Shown here: one piece after another, positions 1 to 5,542 of the stretch
How the letters are laid out: each line of letters begins with the position of its first letter
Numbering within the stretch: position 1 is the first letter of the stretch
Assembly (NCBI GenBank): GCA_902806105.1
Contig: CADCVI010000176.1
Location: 1-6,347, forward strand
Direction: 5' to 3'
Source of the DNA: an uncultured Rubrobacteraceae bacterium
GTDB taxonomy: Bacteria > Actinomycetota > Rubrobacteria > Rubrobacterales > Rubrobacteraceae
DNA length: 6,347 nucleotides
Notes under the pieces: generated by a model
Seen by the model: the letters and a program-made list of their open reading frames with translations, nothing else
Databases searched by the model: none
What the model was told of the DNA's origin: nothing
Program-made: the position numbers and the translations under genes

Positions 1-283
1 CGCCCCCTCCCGCCAAAACCCTCAGGGACGACGGACGTCCTCACCCCCGGCCCGGAAGCCTCGGGGAGGACGGAAACGTGCAGGGGAGATGAACGAGCAA
101 CGCCGGCTAGCCGTGTCTGCGGTCGTGTCCTGCTCCGGACTGCGACATCGATCTTCAACCCTGCATGCTTGAGACGAGTTCTAGTAGCCTTCTTGGGGCA
201 CGGGCCATCTCTTAGCAAGGAAGTAGAAGTAGGGCAATCTTCTCAGCTGAGAAACTAGCGACGCCGTCTTCTCCGGGAACCGC
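1..283. other. non-coding stretch, no recognised gene
   Basis: No convincing gene is visible. Frame 1 of the plus strand stays open from base 1 to a TAG at 256-258, but the translation has no domain character and lacks the G/C bias at third codon positions seen in the real genes nearby, so I do not call it. Roughly 1-120 is very GC-rich with short complementary segments, for example GGACG/CGTCC around 27-41 and a CGGCTAGCCG palindrome at 104-113. Roughly 160-260 is noticeably less GC-rich and has an AAGTAG tandem duplication (221-232) and an imperfect hairpin (189-195 with 216-223). The stretch lies downstream of the protease gene. It could hold that gene's 3' untranslated region and the leader or promoter of a gene to the left of the window. 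Confidence 0.5.
240..253. repeat. 14-bp perfect palindrome downstream of the protease gene
   Basis: TTCTCAGCTGAGAA is perfectly self-complementary and lies about 30 bp beyond the stop codon of the CPBP gene. No T-run follows on either strand, so it is a poor intrinsic terminator. It could be a protein-binding site or a weak 3' hairpin. Confidence 0.35.
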
Positions 284-1369
284 TTATAGCTGAGCGAAGT
301 AGGAGAGCATCACGAGGGAGAAGTTGTAGCCCGCGTGGACGAGGAAGGTGGCCGTGGTGTTTATGCGGTTGCGCAGGATGCCCCATCCAATGGAGATAAC
401 GAAGATGTAGACGAGCAGGACGCTGAGGCCGTACTGGACGTGCAGGGAGGCCCAGAGCACCGAGGCGAGCGGGATGCCCACGGCGGGTTGCAGTGCGCCG
501 CGAAAGAGCGTCTCCTCCCCTGCGGCGGCCCCGATCCCTATGACCAGCCCGAAGCCGATCGCCGCGAGCGGGCTGAAACCTTCCGTGCTCACGAGGCCCT
601 CGGAGACCTCGCCGACGCGGTTGTAGAGCTCGGGCTGGAGGGCGGCGAAGAGGGCGTCGAAGCCCAGCGAGAGCAGCAGCGTCCCGACGATGAACAGCAC
701 GACGACGCCGAGCTGGCGCAGCGTAATGGGGCCGTAGCCGAGGCGCGCGAGGGTCTCGCGGAGGTTGCGCCGGTAGCCGAAGCCGACCCCGATCGCGGCG
801 ACCACGACGAACGGGAGCTGGCTCGAGATGACGCTCACGAGGGAGAGCCTCCCCGCCGCCGAGAAGATCTCCTCGAACTCCTCCGGCGAGAAGGCGAAAA
901 AGAGGAGCGTCGCCAGGTTCTGCGCCAGGACGAGCACCGAGATCCAGAGCGCAAAGAAGATCACGGGGTCGGACCAGAAGCTGCCTGAGCGCCGCTCCCC
1001 GGAGGGGCTATCCGCCTTCGCGAGGCTCGGGGAGGATCCTGCCCCGTACTCCGGCGTCGCCGCGGCGCGACCGACGATCCGGCGGAGCGGCGGGATGCAC
1101 AGGCCGATGCCGATGATCCCGGCCAGGACGAGGACGGCGGCCCCGCTCGTCGAGAGGATCGGCGGCACGCTCGGCGGGAGGGCGCCGGACCTTGCGACCA
1201 GCGCTACCAGGAGGCCGGAGGCCGACACCAGAAAGGAGGAGAACAGCACGATCACGACCAGGCTGATCTCCGCGCCCCGGTTCTTGCGCCCCCACTGCGC
1301 CAGTAGCGAGAGCCCGCCCACGAAGACGATTATGAGCAGAGCTTGAAAGAGGGCAGCGAACTCCTGCAT
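284..1369 (-). CDS. CPBP family intramembrane metalloprotease
   Basis: A 361-residue polytopic membrane protein of the CPBP (CAAX protease/bacteriocin-processing, Rce1-like) family. The C-terminal half carries the family signature: GEETLFRG with Glu285-Glu286 and Arg290 (the EExxxR motif), a second motif ending in His310 (WASLH), and HAGYN with His345 and Asn349. In Rce1-type proteases these residues form the glutamate/histidine active site within the membrane. About eight hydrophobic segments are visible (near 5-25, 35-59, 77-97, 135-160, 176-197, 218-240, 268-283 and 313-332). A polar, Ser/Ala/Gly-rich linker near 102-132 separates an N-terminal three-helix extension from the protease core. 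ATG 1369 is chosen because GGAAAGG (1379-1385) sits 9 nt upstream. Bacterial members have varied or unknown substrates, and nothing here identifies one. Its direction matches the next gene upstream, but the 130-bp gap suggests a separate transcript. Confidence 0.9.
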   Translation of the reverse strand: MQEFAALFQALLIIVFVGGLSLLAQWGRKNRGAEISLVVIVLFSSFLVSASGLLVALVARSGALPPSVPPILSTSGAAVLVLAGIIGIGLCIPPLRRIVGRAAATPEYGAGSSPSLAKADSPSGERRSGSFWSDPVIFFALWISVLVLAQNLATLLFFAFSPEEFEEIFSAAGRLSLVSVISSQLPFVVVAAIGVGFGYRRNLRETLARLGYGPITLRQLGVVVLFIVGTLLLSLGFDALFAALQPELYNRVGEVSEGLVSTEGFSPLAAIGFGLVIGIGAAAGEETLFRGALQPAVGIPLASVLWASLHVQYGLSVLLVYIFVISIGWGILRNRINTTATFLVHAGYNFSLVMLSYFAQL

Positions 1370-1478
1370 GCGGTCGGACCTTTCCGGTAAAACGCGGGAT
1401 CAAGCAGAGGTTAGCACACGCGGTAACGAACCCGAAGGAACGTTTCCTGGTACTCGAAGGCGGGCAGCGCAGCGCGTC

Positions 1479-1506
1479 TCGGGCGCCCGAAAAACGCCCC
1501 TAGGGG
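1479..1506 (-). terminator. weak candidate terminator after the 101-residue gene
   Basis: Read on the minus strand, the palindrome CCCCTAGGGG (1497-1506) spans the stop codon of the small gene. It is followed after two bases by five Ts (1494-1490), and then by a second palindrome, TCGGGCGCCCGA (1479-1490). The stem before the T-run is short, so a true rho-independent terminator is uncertain. Confidence 0.25.
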
Positions 1507-1805
1507 TCGCGGTTCTCGGCGCTCTCCAGACCGTCCAGGATGGGACCCAGGATGTCGTCGCGGGCAGCCTCGTACTCCTCGACGGTCTCCGCGTCCCGGG
1601 CGGCCTCCGCCATCTGGGCGGTGAGCCCGGAGCCGCTGCCCGCCTCTCCCTTGGCGGCGAGGATGCGCCAGGCGAGGACGCGGTAGGCGCGTTCCAGGCC
1701 GGGGCCCGCGTGGCCGTTCTCCAGAACGTCCTCCAGGGCGCCGTGCAGGGTCTCGGCGGCTTCGAGGGGTAGGTTTACGAGGAACGGGGACGATTCGCCG
1801 GGCAA
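1500..1805 (-). CDS. small predicted helical protein of unknown function (101 aa)
   Basis: I do not recognise this protein. From TTG 1805 it has 101 residues, is Ala/Glu/Leu-rich and looks wholly alpha-helical and soluble, with no signal peptide, membrane segment or metal motif. Amphipathic stretches lie near residues 14-29, 38-51 and 62-97, separated by a Gly/Ser-rich turn at about 53-60. I chose TTG 1805 because it is only 2 nt past the stop of the preceding gene and has GGAGAAGG (1816-1823) upstream at about 10 nt. The longer reading from ATG 1892 would overlap the preceding gene by 85 nt and adds a Pro/Arg/Gly-rich, non-protein-like N-terminus. The close spacing implies co-transcription and probable translational coupling with the putative DNA-binding protein upstream. 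It could be a partner or co-regulator of that protein, but this rests on position alone. Confidence 0.7.
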   Translation of the reverse strand: MPGESSPFLVNLPLEAAETLHGALEDVLENGHAGPGLERAYRVLAWRILAAKGEAGSGSGLTAQMAEAARDAETVEEYEAARDDILGPILDGLESAENRDP

Positions 1806-1807
1806 GG

Positions 1808-2155
1808 TTACTGGACCTTCTCCAGGTAGATGCGGTCCTGCGTCACTATCATGCGAACGTCTCCCGACTCCCTGCCGAGGAGGTGGCGCCACTCCTTATC
1901 GAAGACGTCGGAGCCGATCGCCTCGGTGACGAGCAGCAGGCCCCTGTCGGATTCCTCCATGCTCACCGGGTGCTCGGAGAGCCTGCCGCGCCTGACGGGA
2001 TCTCGGCGGTAGATGGAGTTGCGCGACCGGAAGCTTTGCACGCTGGAGGGGGTGGTGTTCAACTCTCCCGCGATCCACTCATCCCCCCGGCCCTCGTCGA
2101 CCCAGCGCCGGATCTTGGCTGCGTGGGGCTTTAGTGCCACTCTCCTGGTTCCCAT
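1808..2155 (-). CDS. putative helix-turn-helix DNA-binding protein (115 aa)
   Basis: A small basic protein whose N-terminal half looks like a homeodomain-like helix-turn-helix. A helix near 11-20 (AKIRRWVDEG) is followed by DEWIAGELNTT (25-35), which fits the first helix and turn, and TPSSVQSFRSRNSI (35-48), which fits a recognition helix rich in Ser, Arg and Gln. A basic linker (50-58) follows. The C-terminal part (about 70-115) contains two predicted beta-strand pieces, GLLLVTEA and VRMIVTQDRIYLEKV, which could form a small sensing or dimerisation domain. ATG 2155 is chosen for the strong GAAGGAG (2164-2170) exactly 8 nt upstream. An open frame continues to 2476, but the added part crosses the AT-rich promoter and reads as nonsense. 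It heads a two-gene unit with the 101-residue gene. Autoregulation is plausible but unproven. I cannot assign a named family. Confidence 0.72.
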   Translation of the reverse strand: MGTRRVALKPHAAKIRRWVDEGRGDEWIAGELNTTPSSVQSFRSRNSIYRRDPVRRGRLSEHPVSMEESDRGLLLVTEAIGSDVFDKEWRHLLGRESGDVRMIVTQDRIYLEKVQ

Positions 2156-2163
2156 CTGCCCCG

Positions 2164-2170
2164 CTCCTTC
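2164..2170 (-). promoter_or_regulatory. ribosome binding site deciding the start of the 115-aa protein
   Basis: GAAGGAG on the minus strand, 8 nt before ATG 2155. It is the strongest Shine-Dalgarno match in this unit and sets the start well inside a much longer open frame. Confidence 0.75.
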
Positions 2171-2229
2171 TCTGCCGCCCACCTGACTTGCGTGTGTGGA
2201 GGTCTCGAAGTTATTTATCTTGTATTGTA

Positions 2230-2258
2230 TTAGTACCACTTTCCCTACTTTTCGCCAA
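2230..2258 (-). promoter_or_regulatory. sigma-70-like promoter of the two-gene regulator unit
   Basis: On the minus strand, TTGGCG (2258-2253) is followed by exactly 17 nt and then TACTAA (2235-2230), a good vegetative-type -35/-10 pair. A second -10-like hexamer, TACAAT (2229-2224), abuts it. The surrounding block at about 2205-2260 is conspicuously AT-rich against the GC-rich background. The predicted transcript would start near 2223, giving a leader of about 65-70 nt before ATG 2155. The -35 end lies about 25 bp past the stop of the membrane-protein gene, so this marks a transcription boundary. Confidence 0.6.
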
Positions 2259-2282
2259 CCGTTCTTGAGCCACTTGCCGCGT

Positions 2283-2720
2283 TCATTCGAGGACGAGGGC
2301 GACCATCCACAGGACCAGGAGGCCGCGGGCGCTCCAGGCCGCGGTCCGGATCCAGTTTGTCCCGACGAGCCCGCGCCACGCGGACCTGTCGAAGCCGGAG
2401 CCCAGGGCCGTGTGGCGGGGCACCTGTAGCAGGGCGGTGGAGAGCCAGACCACGGCGACGAGCGCGAGCCCCGCAACCGCGAGGGAGACCGGCACCCCCT
2501 CGGGCCGCAGGAAGACGAGGAGGAGCGCCGTCCCCGCCTCGACGAGCATCGGGGGGCCGACGACGTAGCTCGTCAGGCGCGAATGGGCCTCGGAGTAGAG
2601 CGAGAAGCCTCCTTCGCCCACCATGGAGAAGAGCGGGTAGTGGACGATCTGTACGAACCAGATCAGGCCGACCATGTACAACGTCGCCGCGAGGTGCGCG
2701 AGCAGCAGATACTCCGCCAA
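2283..2720 (-). CDS. four-helix integral membrane protein of unknown function
   Basis: A 145-residue membrane protein with hydrophobic segments near 5-25, 54-71, 79-98 and 127-143. Polar residues set within or beside the helices look like conserved family positions: the WFVQIVHYP stretch (21-29, with His27 and Tyr28), His46 in a SEAHSR loop, PPMLVEA (56-62, with Glu61 inside the membrane) and QVPRH (99-103). NWIRT precedes the last helix. The layout resembles small DUF1772-like or anthrone-oxygenase-like membrane proteins, but I cannot assign a family. The start is uncertain. TTG 2720 has GGAAGGG almost touching it, while a CTG three codons upstream has a better-spaced GGGAG, and the next ATG (residue 16) lacks a ribosome site and would cut the first helix. 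It lies about 10 nt after the FAD-protein stop, so it is probably the last gene of that operon. Confidence 0.75.
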   Translation of the reverse strand: MAEYLLLAHLAATLYMVGLIWFVQIVHYPLFSMVGEGGFSLYSEAHSRLTSYVVGPPMLVEAGTALLLVFLRPEGVPVSLAVAGLALVAVVWLSTALLQVPRHTALGSGFDRSAWRGLVGTNWIRTAAWSARGLLVLWMVALVLE

Positions 2721-2730
2721 CCCTTCCAGG

Positions 2731-3720
2731 TTACCCGACTCCCAGCAAGGCGCCCGCCGCGGCGAGGCCGGAGAGGGAGGCGCCCTCTACCTTGGGCTGG
2801 GCGAACGAGTCCCCGCAGAAGACCAGCGCGGGGGCGTTCTGCGCGAGGAGGAACGGCTCCGGGTGTGGCTCGGAGACCCAGCTGTAGCGCCAGCGGGCGA
2901 GCTGGGTCGAGACGACGTTCGCGCCGACCATCTCCCCGGCGAACCCGAGGAGCGCGGCGGTGATCTCCGCCTCGTCGTCCTCGTAGTGCTCGCGGCTCCA
3001 CCCGGGGCCGCCGTGGATCGTCAGGGCGGGCGACTCCGAGATGCCCTTCAGCCTGTTGTCGCCGATCCAGTCAAGGGGCTCGCCCTTTACCTGCACGCCC
3101 CCCGGCTCCGGCACGCCGCTCGGCCCGTCGAGGAGCGCCATCAGCGCGAGGCACGGGTCGTAGGAGATCCTCCCGAGCTGCTCCCTCACGGCCCCGGGCA
3201 GCTCGTACTCCCCGGATTCTACGATCTGAAGGGCCTGAGGCACCGGCGCCGTGACGATCAGGGCGTCCCCGCTGACCTCCGCGCCGGACTCCATCCCCAC
3301 GCGCCATTTCCCGGCGTCCTCATCCACGCGCACGACCTTCTCCCCGGTGCGGACGTCGAGGTTCCGGGCCAGGTGCTTCGGGATGGAGGTCATGCCCTCG
3401 GCGCCCCGGTAGCGGGGGTGGCCGTCCTGGTTCGGGTTGCCCCCGGCGTCGGCGAAGCCGCGGGACCACTCCTTTGCGGCCCCCGCCCGCTGCCACTCCG
3501 CGACCATCCCCTTGAACTCGTCGCTCCGGGCCGTGAAAAACTGGGCGCCGTGGTCGAAGGAGCCGCCGTCGAAGCGTCTGGTCGCCATACGGCCGCCGAC
3601 GCCCCGGCCCTTGTCGAGGACGGTCACGCTCCAGCCTGCTTCCTGTAGCTTGTTCGCGGCAACGAGGCCGGACATGCCGGCGCCGACGACGACGCAGGAC
3701 CTCGCATGTTCGGTGTTCAT
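2731..3720 (-). CDS. renalase/amine-oxidase-like FAD-dependent oxidoreductase
   Basis: A 329-residue flavoprotein of the NAD(P)/FAD-dependent amine oxidase superfamily, closest in style to bacterial renalase-like proteins. The N-terminal Rossmann motif VVVGAGMSG (Gly13, Gly15, Gly18) leads to an acidic strand end at Asp36 and the arginine-rich GRGVGGRMATRR (38-49), followed by FDHGAQFFTAR (55-65), typical of this group. EGMTSIPKHLA (108-118) and a second dinucleotide-contacting strand (VRTGEKVVRVD, 123-133) follow. The C-terminal FAD signature is FCGDSF (301-306) with VEGASLSG (311-318). Renalase itself oxidises isomeric dihydro-NAD(P) forms; other relatives oxidise amines. The substrate here is unknown. 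No signal peptide is visible, so it is probably cytoplasmic. ATG 3720 overlaps the SDR stop by 4 nt (ATGA), implying translational coupling; its own ribosome site is weak. The open frame extends upstream to 4173, but that reading is the shadow of the SDR gene. Confidence 0.88.
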   Translation of the reverse strand: MNTEHARSCVVVGAGMSGLVAANKLQEAGWSVTVLDKGRGVGGRMATRRFDGGSFDHGAQFFTARSDEFKGMVAEWQRAGAAKEWSRGFADAGGNPNQDGHPRYRGAEGMTSIPKHLARNLDVRTGEKVVRVDEDAGKWRVGMESGAEVSGDALIVTAPVPQALQIVESGEYELPGAVREQLGRISYDPCLALMALLDGPSGVPEPGGVQVKGEPLDWIGDNRLKGISESPALTIHGGPGWSREHYEDDEAEITAALLGFAGEMVGANVVSTQLARWRYSWVSEPHPEPFLLAQNAPALVFCGDSFAQPKVEGASLSGLAAAGALLGVG

Positions 3721-4478
3721 CTCGCCGCCCGGCGCGGCATGGGGTGGAGGGTCGAGAGGCCGCCGTCCACCCCGAAGACCTGGCCGGTCACCCAGCCCGC
3801 GTCGGGGGAGAGGAGCCAGGTGATCGCGGAGGCGATGTCCCCGGGTTCGCCGAGCCTGCCCATCGGGTGGAGCTCCTCGGAGGCCCTGCGGGACGTCTCG
3901 CTCGCCGTGATCTTCTGCGTCATCGGCGTCTGGACGAGGCCGGGGGCGACGACGTTTATCCTCAGCCCCCGCGGCAGGTATGTCGTGGCGGCGGACATCG
4001 CGAGGCCTATAACCCCCGCCTTGGCGGCGGCCACCGCCTCGTGGTTGGCGAGGCCGACGCGCGCGGCGACGGAGGAGAGCAAGACCACGGAGCCGCCCTC
4101 CGGCATACGGCTCGCCGCCGCCTTGACGGTGCCGAACGCGGTCCCGAGGTTCAGGGAGATCGTCTCGGCCCACTCCTCGTCCTTCGTGAGATGGGCCGGC
4201 TTGAGCATGAACGAGCCGACGCAGTTGACGGCGCCGTCGATCCGGCCGTACTCCTCGACGGCCTTCTGAAACACGCCGTCGACCTCCGCCGTCTGCGTCG
4301 CGTCGAGCTTCGCGGGGAGCGCGCCGAGCTCGTCGGCGAGCCCTTCGAGCTTCTCCCCGTTTCTGGCCCCGAGGACGAGCCTCGCCCCTCCTCCTGCGAG
4401 GCGGCGCGAGAGCTCGCTCCCGATGCCGCCGGTCGCTCCTAGAACTACGTACACCGGTGCCGAATTCGCCTCAGCCAT
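3717..4478 (-). CDS. short-chain dehydrogenase/reductase family protein lacking the catalytic Tyr
   Basis: A 253-residue protein, the normal length for a classical SDR. The glycine-rich nucleotide motif is GATGGIG (14-20), and GARN (37-40) after the second strand hints at NADP(H) because of Arg39. SDR landmarks include Asn110 (SLNLG), the strand VVLLSS (131-136) with Ser135/136, Lys153, the VVAPG segment (176-180; usually N-x-PG) and the C-terminal GQVFGVDGG (232-240). Two key sites depart from the norm. The NNAG motif reads NCVG (85-88). The YxxxK tyrosine is replaced by Val149 (GTG, 4032-4034), within NHEAVAAAK where a Tyr should lie four residues before Lys153. Either His146 takes over acid/base work or the enzyme is not a conventional dehydrogenase. 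ATG 4478 has GAGGAAGG (4487-4494) 8 nt upstream. It overlaps the deacetylase gene by 8 nt and the FAD gene by 4 nt. Confidence 0.9.
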   Translation of the reverse strand: MAEANSAPVYVVLGATGGIGSELSRRLAGGGARLVLGARNGEKLEGLADELGALPAKLDATQTAEVDGVFQKAVEEYGRIDGAVNCVGSFMLKPAHLTKDEEWAETISLNLGTAFGTVKAAASRMPEGGSVVLLSSVAARVGLANHEAVAAAKAGVIGLAMSAATTYLPRGLRINVVAPGLVQTPMTQKITASETSRRASEELHPMGRLGEPGDIASAITWLLSPDAGWVTGQVFGVDGGLSTLHPMPRRAAR

Positions 4479-5415
4479 GCTTCGCGCCTTCCTCTTCTTT
4501 GTGCCACGTCTTGTGCATCTTCGTCATCCCGGCCGCCCGTTTGACGGTCTGAAAATGGATGTCCACGGTCTCGGCTACCCTCGGGCAGTAGCCGCCGGCC
4601 ATCGTGACGGCGACGGGGAGGCCGAGGCTCTGGCAGGCCTCCAGCACCATGCTGTCGCGCCCGGCGAGGCCCTCCTTCGTCAGGGAGAGACGGCCGAGCT
4701 TGTCCCCCTCGTACGGGTCGGCGCCGGCCAGGAAGATCGCCATGGTTGCGTCCGCGCGGTCGAACGCTTCCTCGAGCCCCAACTCCAGTGCTTCGAGGTA
4801 CGCGCCGTCGTCCGTGCCGTCGGGGAGCCCGACGTCGAGGTCGCTCTCCTCCTTGTGAAACGGGTAGTTCTTCTCGCCGTGGATGGAGAAGGTGAAGATC
4901 GTGGGGTCTTCCTTCAGGATCATGGCCGTACCGTTCCCCTGGTGGACGTCCGTGTCGACGACTACGACGTTCCCGACGAGCCCCTCGGCCTGGAGCGCCC
5001 TGGCTGCGATGGCAGAGTCGTTTAGGACGCAGAAGCCCTCGCCCCGGTCGGCGAAGGCATGGTGGGTGCCGCCGGCGAGGTTGGCTGCGACGCCGTCTTC
5101 CAGGGCGGCCCTGCACGCGCCGACGGTGCCGCCGGAGGCCCGGCGCGAGCGCTCGACCATCCGCTCGGACCAGGGGAAGCCGATCCTGCGCACCTCCTGC
5201 TTCGAGAGCGTCCCCGAGACTACTTTTTCGAGGTACCCCGCGTCGTGGGCCCGGAGCACCTCCTCGTCTGTAACGGCGTGGGGGATCCGCATCTCCCCGG
5301 GGCCGCAGATGCCCGCGTCTTCCACGAGCTCGCGGAGCATGGAGTACTTCTTCATCGGGAAGCGGTGACCCTCGGGCAGGGGGAGGACGAACTGGTCCGA
5401 GTAGAAGACCTTCAA
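4471..5415 (-). CDS. histone deacetylase family protein, class IV-like amidohydrolase
   Basis: A 314-residue zinc amidohydrolase of the HDAC/acetoin-utilisation/acetylpolyamine amidohydrolase superfamily. The active site is complete: tandem His118-His119 in GGTHHAF, the zinc ligands Asp156 and His158 in DTDVHQGNG, the third ligand Asp233 in AGADPYEGDKLG, and the transition-state Tyr276 in MAGGY. The phrase GDKLGRLSLTKEGLAGRD (237-254) resembles HDAC11 (class IV), which acts as a defatty-acylase in animals. Bacterial relatives hydrolyse N-acyl amides of varied substrates. No signal peptide is visible, so it is probably cytoplasmic. The Lys/Glu/His-rich tail (about 293-314) lies beyond the core fold. 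The start is TTG 5415: no ATG or GTG lies in frame back to the upstream stop, and a GGGGGT-rich site precedes it. It is the first gene of the operon with the SDR, FAD protein and membrane protein. Substrate is unknown; it could equally deacylate proteins or small molecules. Confidence 0.9.
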   Translation of the reverse strand: MKVFYSDQFVLPLPEGHRFPMKKYSMLRELVEDAGICGPGEMRIPHAVTDEEVLRAHDAGYLEKVVSGTLSKQEVRRIGFPWSERMVERSRRASGGTVGACRAALEDGVAANLAGGTHHAFADRGEGFCVLNDSAIAARALQAEGLVGNVVVVDTDVHQGNGTAMILKEDPTIFTFSIHGEKNYPFHKEESDLDVGLPDGTDDGAYLEALELGLEEAFDRADATMAIFLAGADPYEGDKLGRLSLTKEGLAGRDSMVLEACQSLGLPVAVTMAGGYCPRVAETVDIHFQTVKRAAGMTKMHKTWHKEEEGAKHG

Positions 5416-5453
5416 GCGCCTACCCCCGGGCTCTCGTTGCGCATAAGCTCCAT
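5412..5453 (-). other. possible 13-codon leader ORF coupled to the deacetylase start
   Basis: ATG 5453 opens a 13-residue reading frame (MELMRNESPGVGA) that ends in TGA at 5412-5414, so its stop overlaps the deacetylase TTG start as TTGA. This is the same type of stop/start overlap as at the SDR-FAD junction. The ribosome site for the mini-ORF is weak. It may be a translational-coupling leader or simply chance, since short ORFs are common. Confidence 0.2.
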
Positions 5454-5481
5454 CAGATCAGCCTAGTACATACCGGCCTAT

Positions 5482-5509
5482 CGGGTTGGGCGCGGGTTCA
5501 TAAACCCGC
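5482..5509. promoter_or_regulatory. candidate operator: 18-bp inverted repeat plus a third half-site, between divergent genes
   Basis: GCGGGTT (5492-5498) and AACCCGC (5503-5509) form a perfect 7-bp inverted repeat around CATA. A further copy of CGGGTT at 5482-5487 lies exactly 11 bp, one helical turn, before the CGGGTT at 5493-5498. The element sits between the divergent deacetylase operon and the DUF72 gene, 77 bp and 34 bp from their respective starts. It overlaps where a -35 box for the DUF72 gene would lie if TAGCAT (5524-5529) is its -10. A hairpin in a transcript is the alternative, but no T-run follows. Confidence 0.4.
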
Positions 5510-5542
5510 CGCGGCGCCTGTGTTAGCATCGAAATTCTATCT

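Noticed and set aside
1..120. Possible riboswitch (cyclic dinucleotide or cobalamin type) in the GC-rich left end
   Set aside because: Short complementary segments exist, but I could not match any known conserved riboswitch core, and the downstream gene is outside the window.
1..258. Open plus-strand frame from base 1 to TAG 256-258 as the tail of a gene
   Set aside because: Lacks the third-position G/C bias of the neighbouring genes, and its translation shows no domain-like pattern; an 85-codon open frame is expected by chance in GC-rich DNA.
335..988. Plus-strand 217-codon frame opposite the protease gene
   Set aside because: Translation is Glu/Asp/Arg-rich low-complexity, typical of the antisense shadow of a GC-rich gene; the opposite strand encodes a clear CPBP protease.
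1500..2155. Toxin-antitoxin pair
   Set aside because: The two-gene layout is suggestive, but neither protein shows a toxin motif (PIN, RelE, MazF, Fic, HEPN RxxxxH or similar).
2156..2476. N-terminal extension of the putative HTH protein to 2476
   Set aside because: It crosses the promoter-like AT-rich block and the membrane-protein gene, reads as Pro/Ser/Arg-rich nonsense, and ignores the strong ribosome site before ATG 2155.
2674..3648. Plus-strand 324-codon frame opposite the FAD protein
   Set aside because: No motif and shadow-like composition; the minus-strand FAD-binding motifs are unmistakable.
3721..4173. N-terminal extension of the FAD protein to 4173
   Set aside because: The added part is an Arg/Gly-rich shadow of the SDR gene, and the Rossmann motif starts properly just after ATG 3720.
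2283..5415. Acetoin-utilisation (AcuC) or polyamine-catabolism operon
   Set aside because: None of the usual partner genes (acetyltransferase, polyamine transporter, aminotransferase) are present, and the deacetylase resembles class IV more than AcuC.
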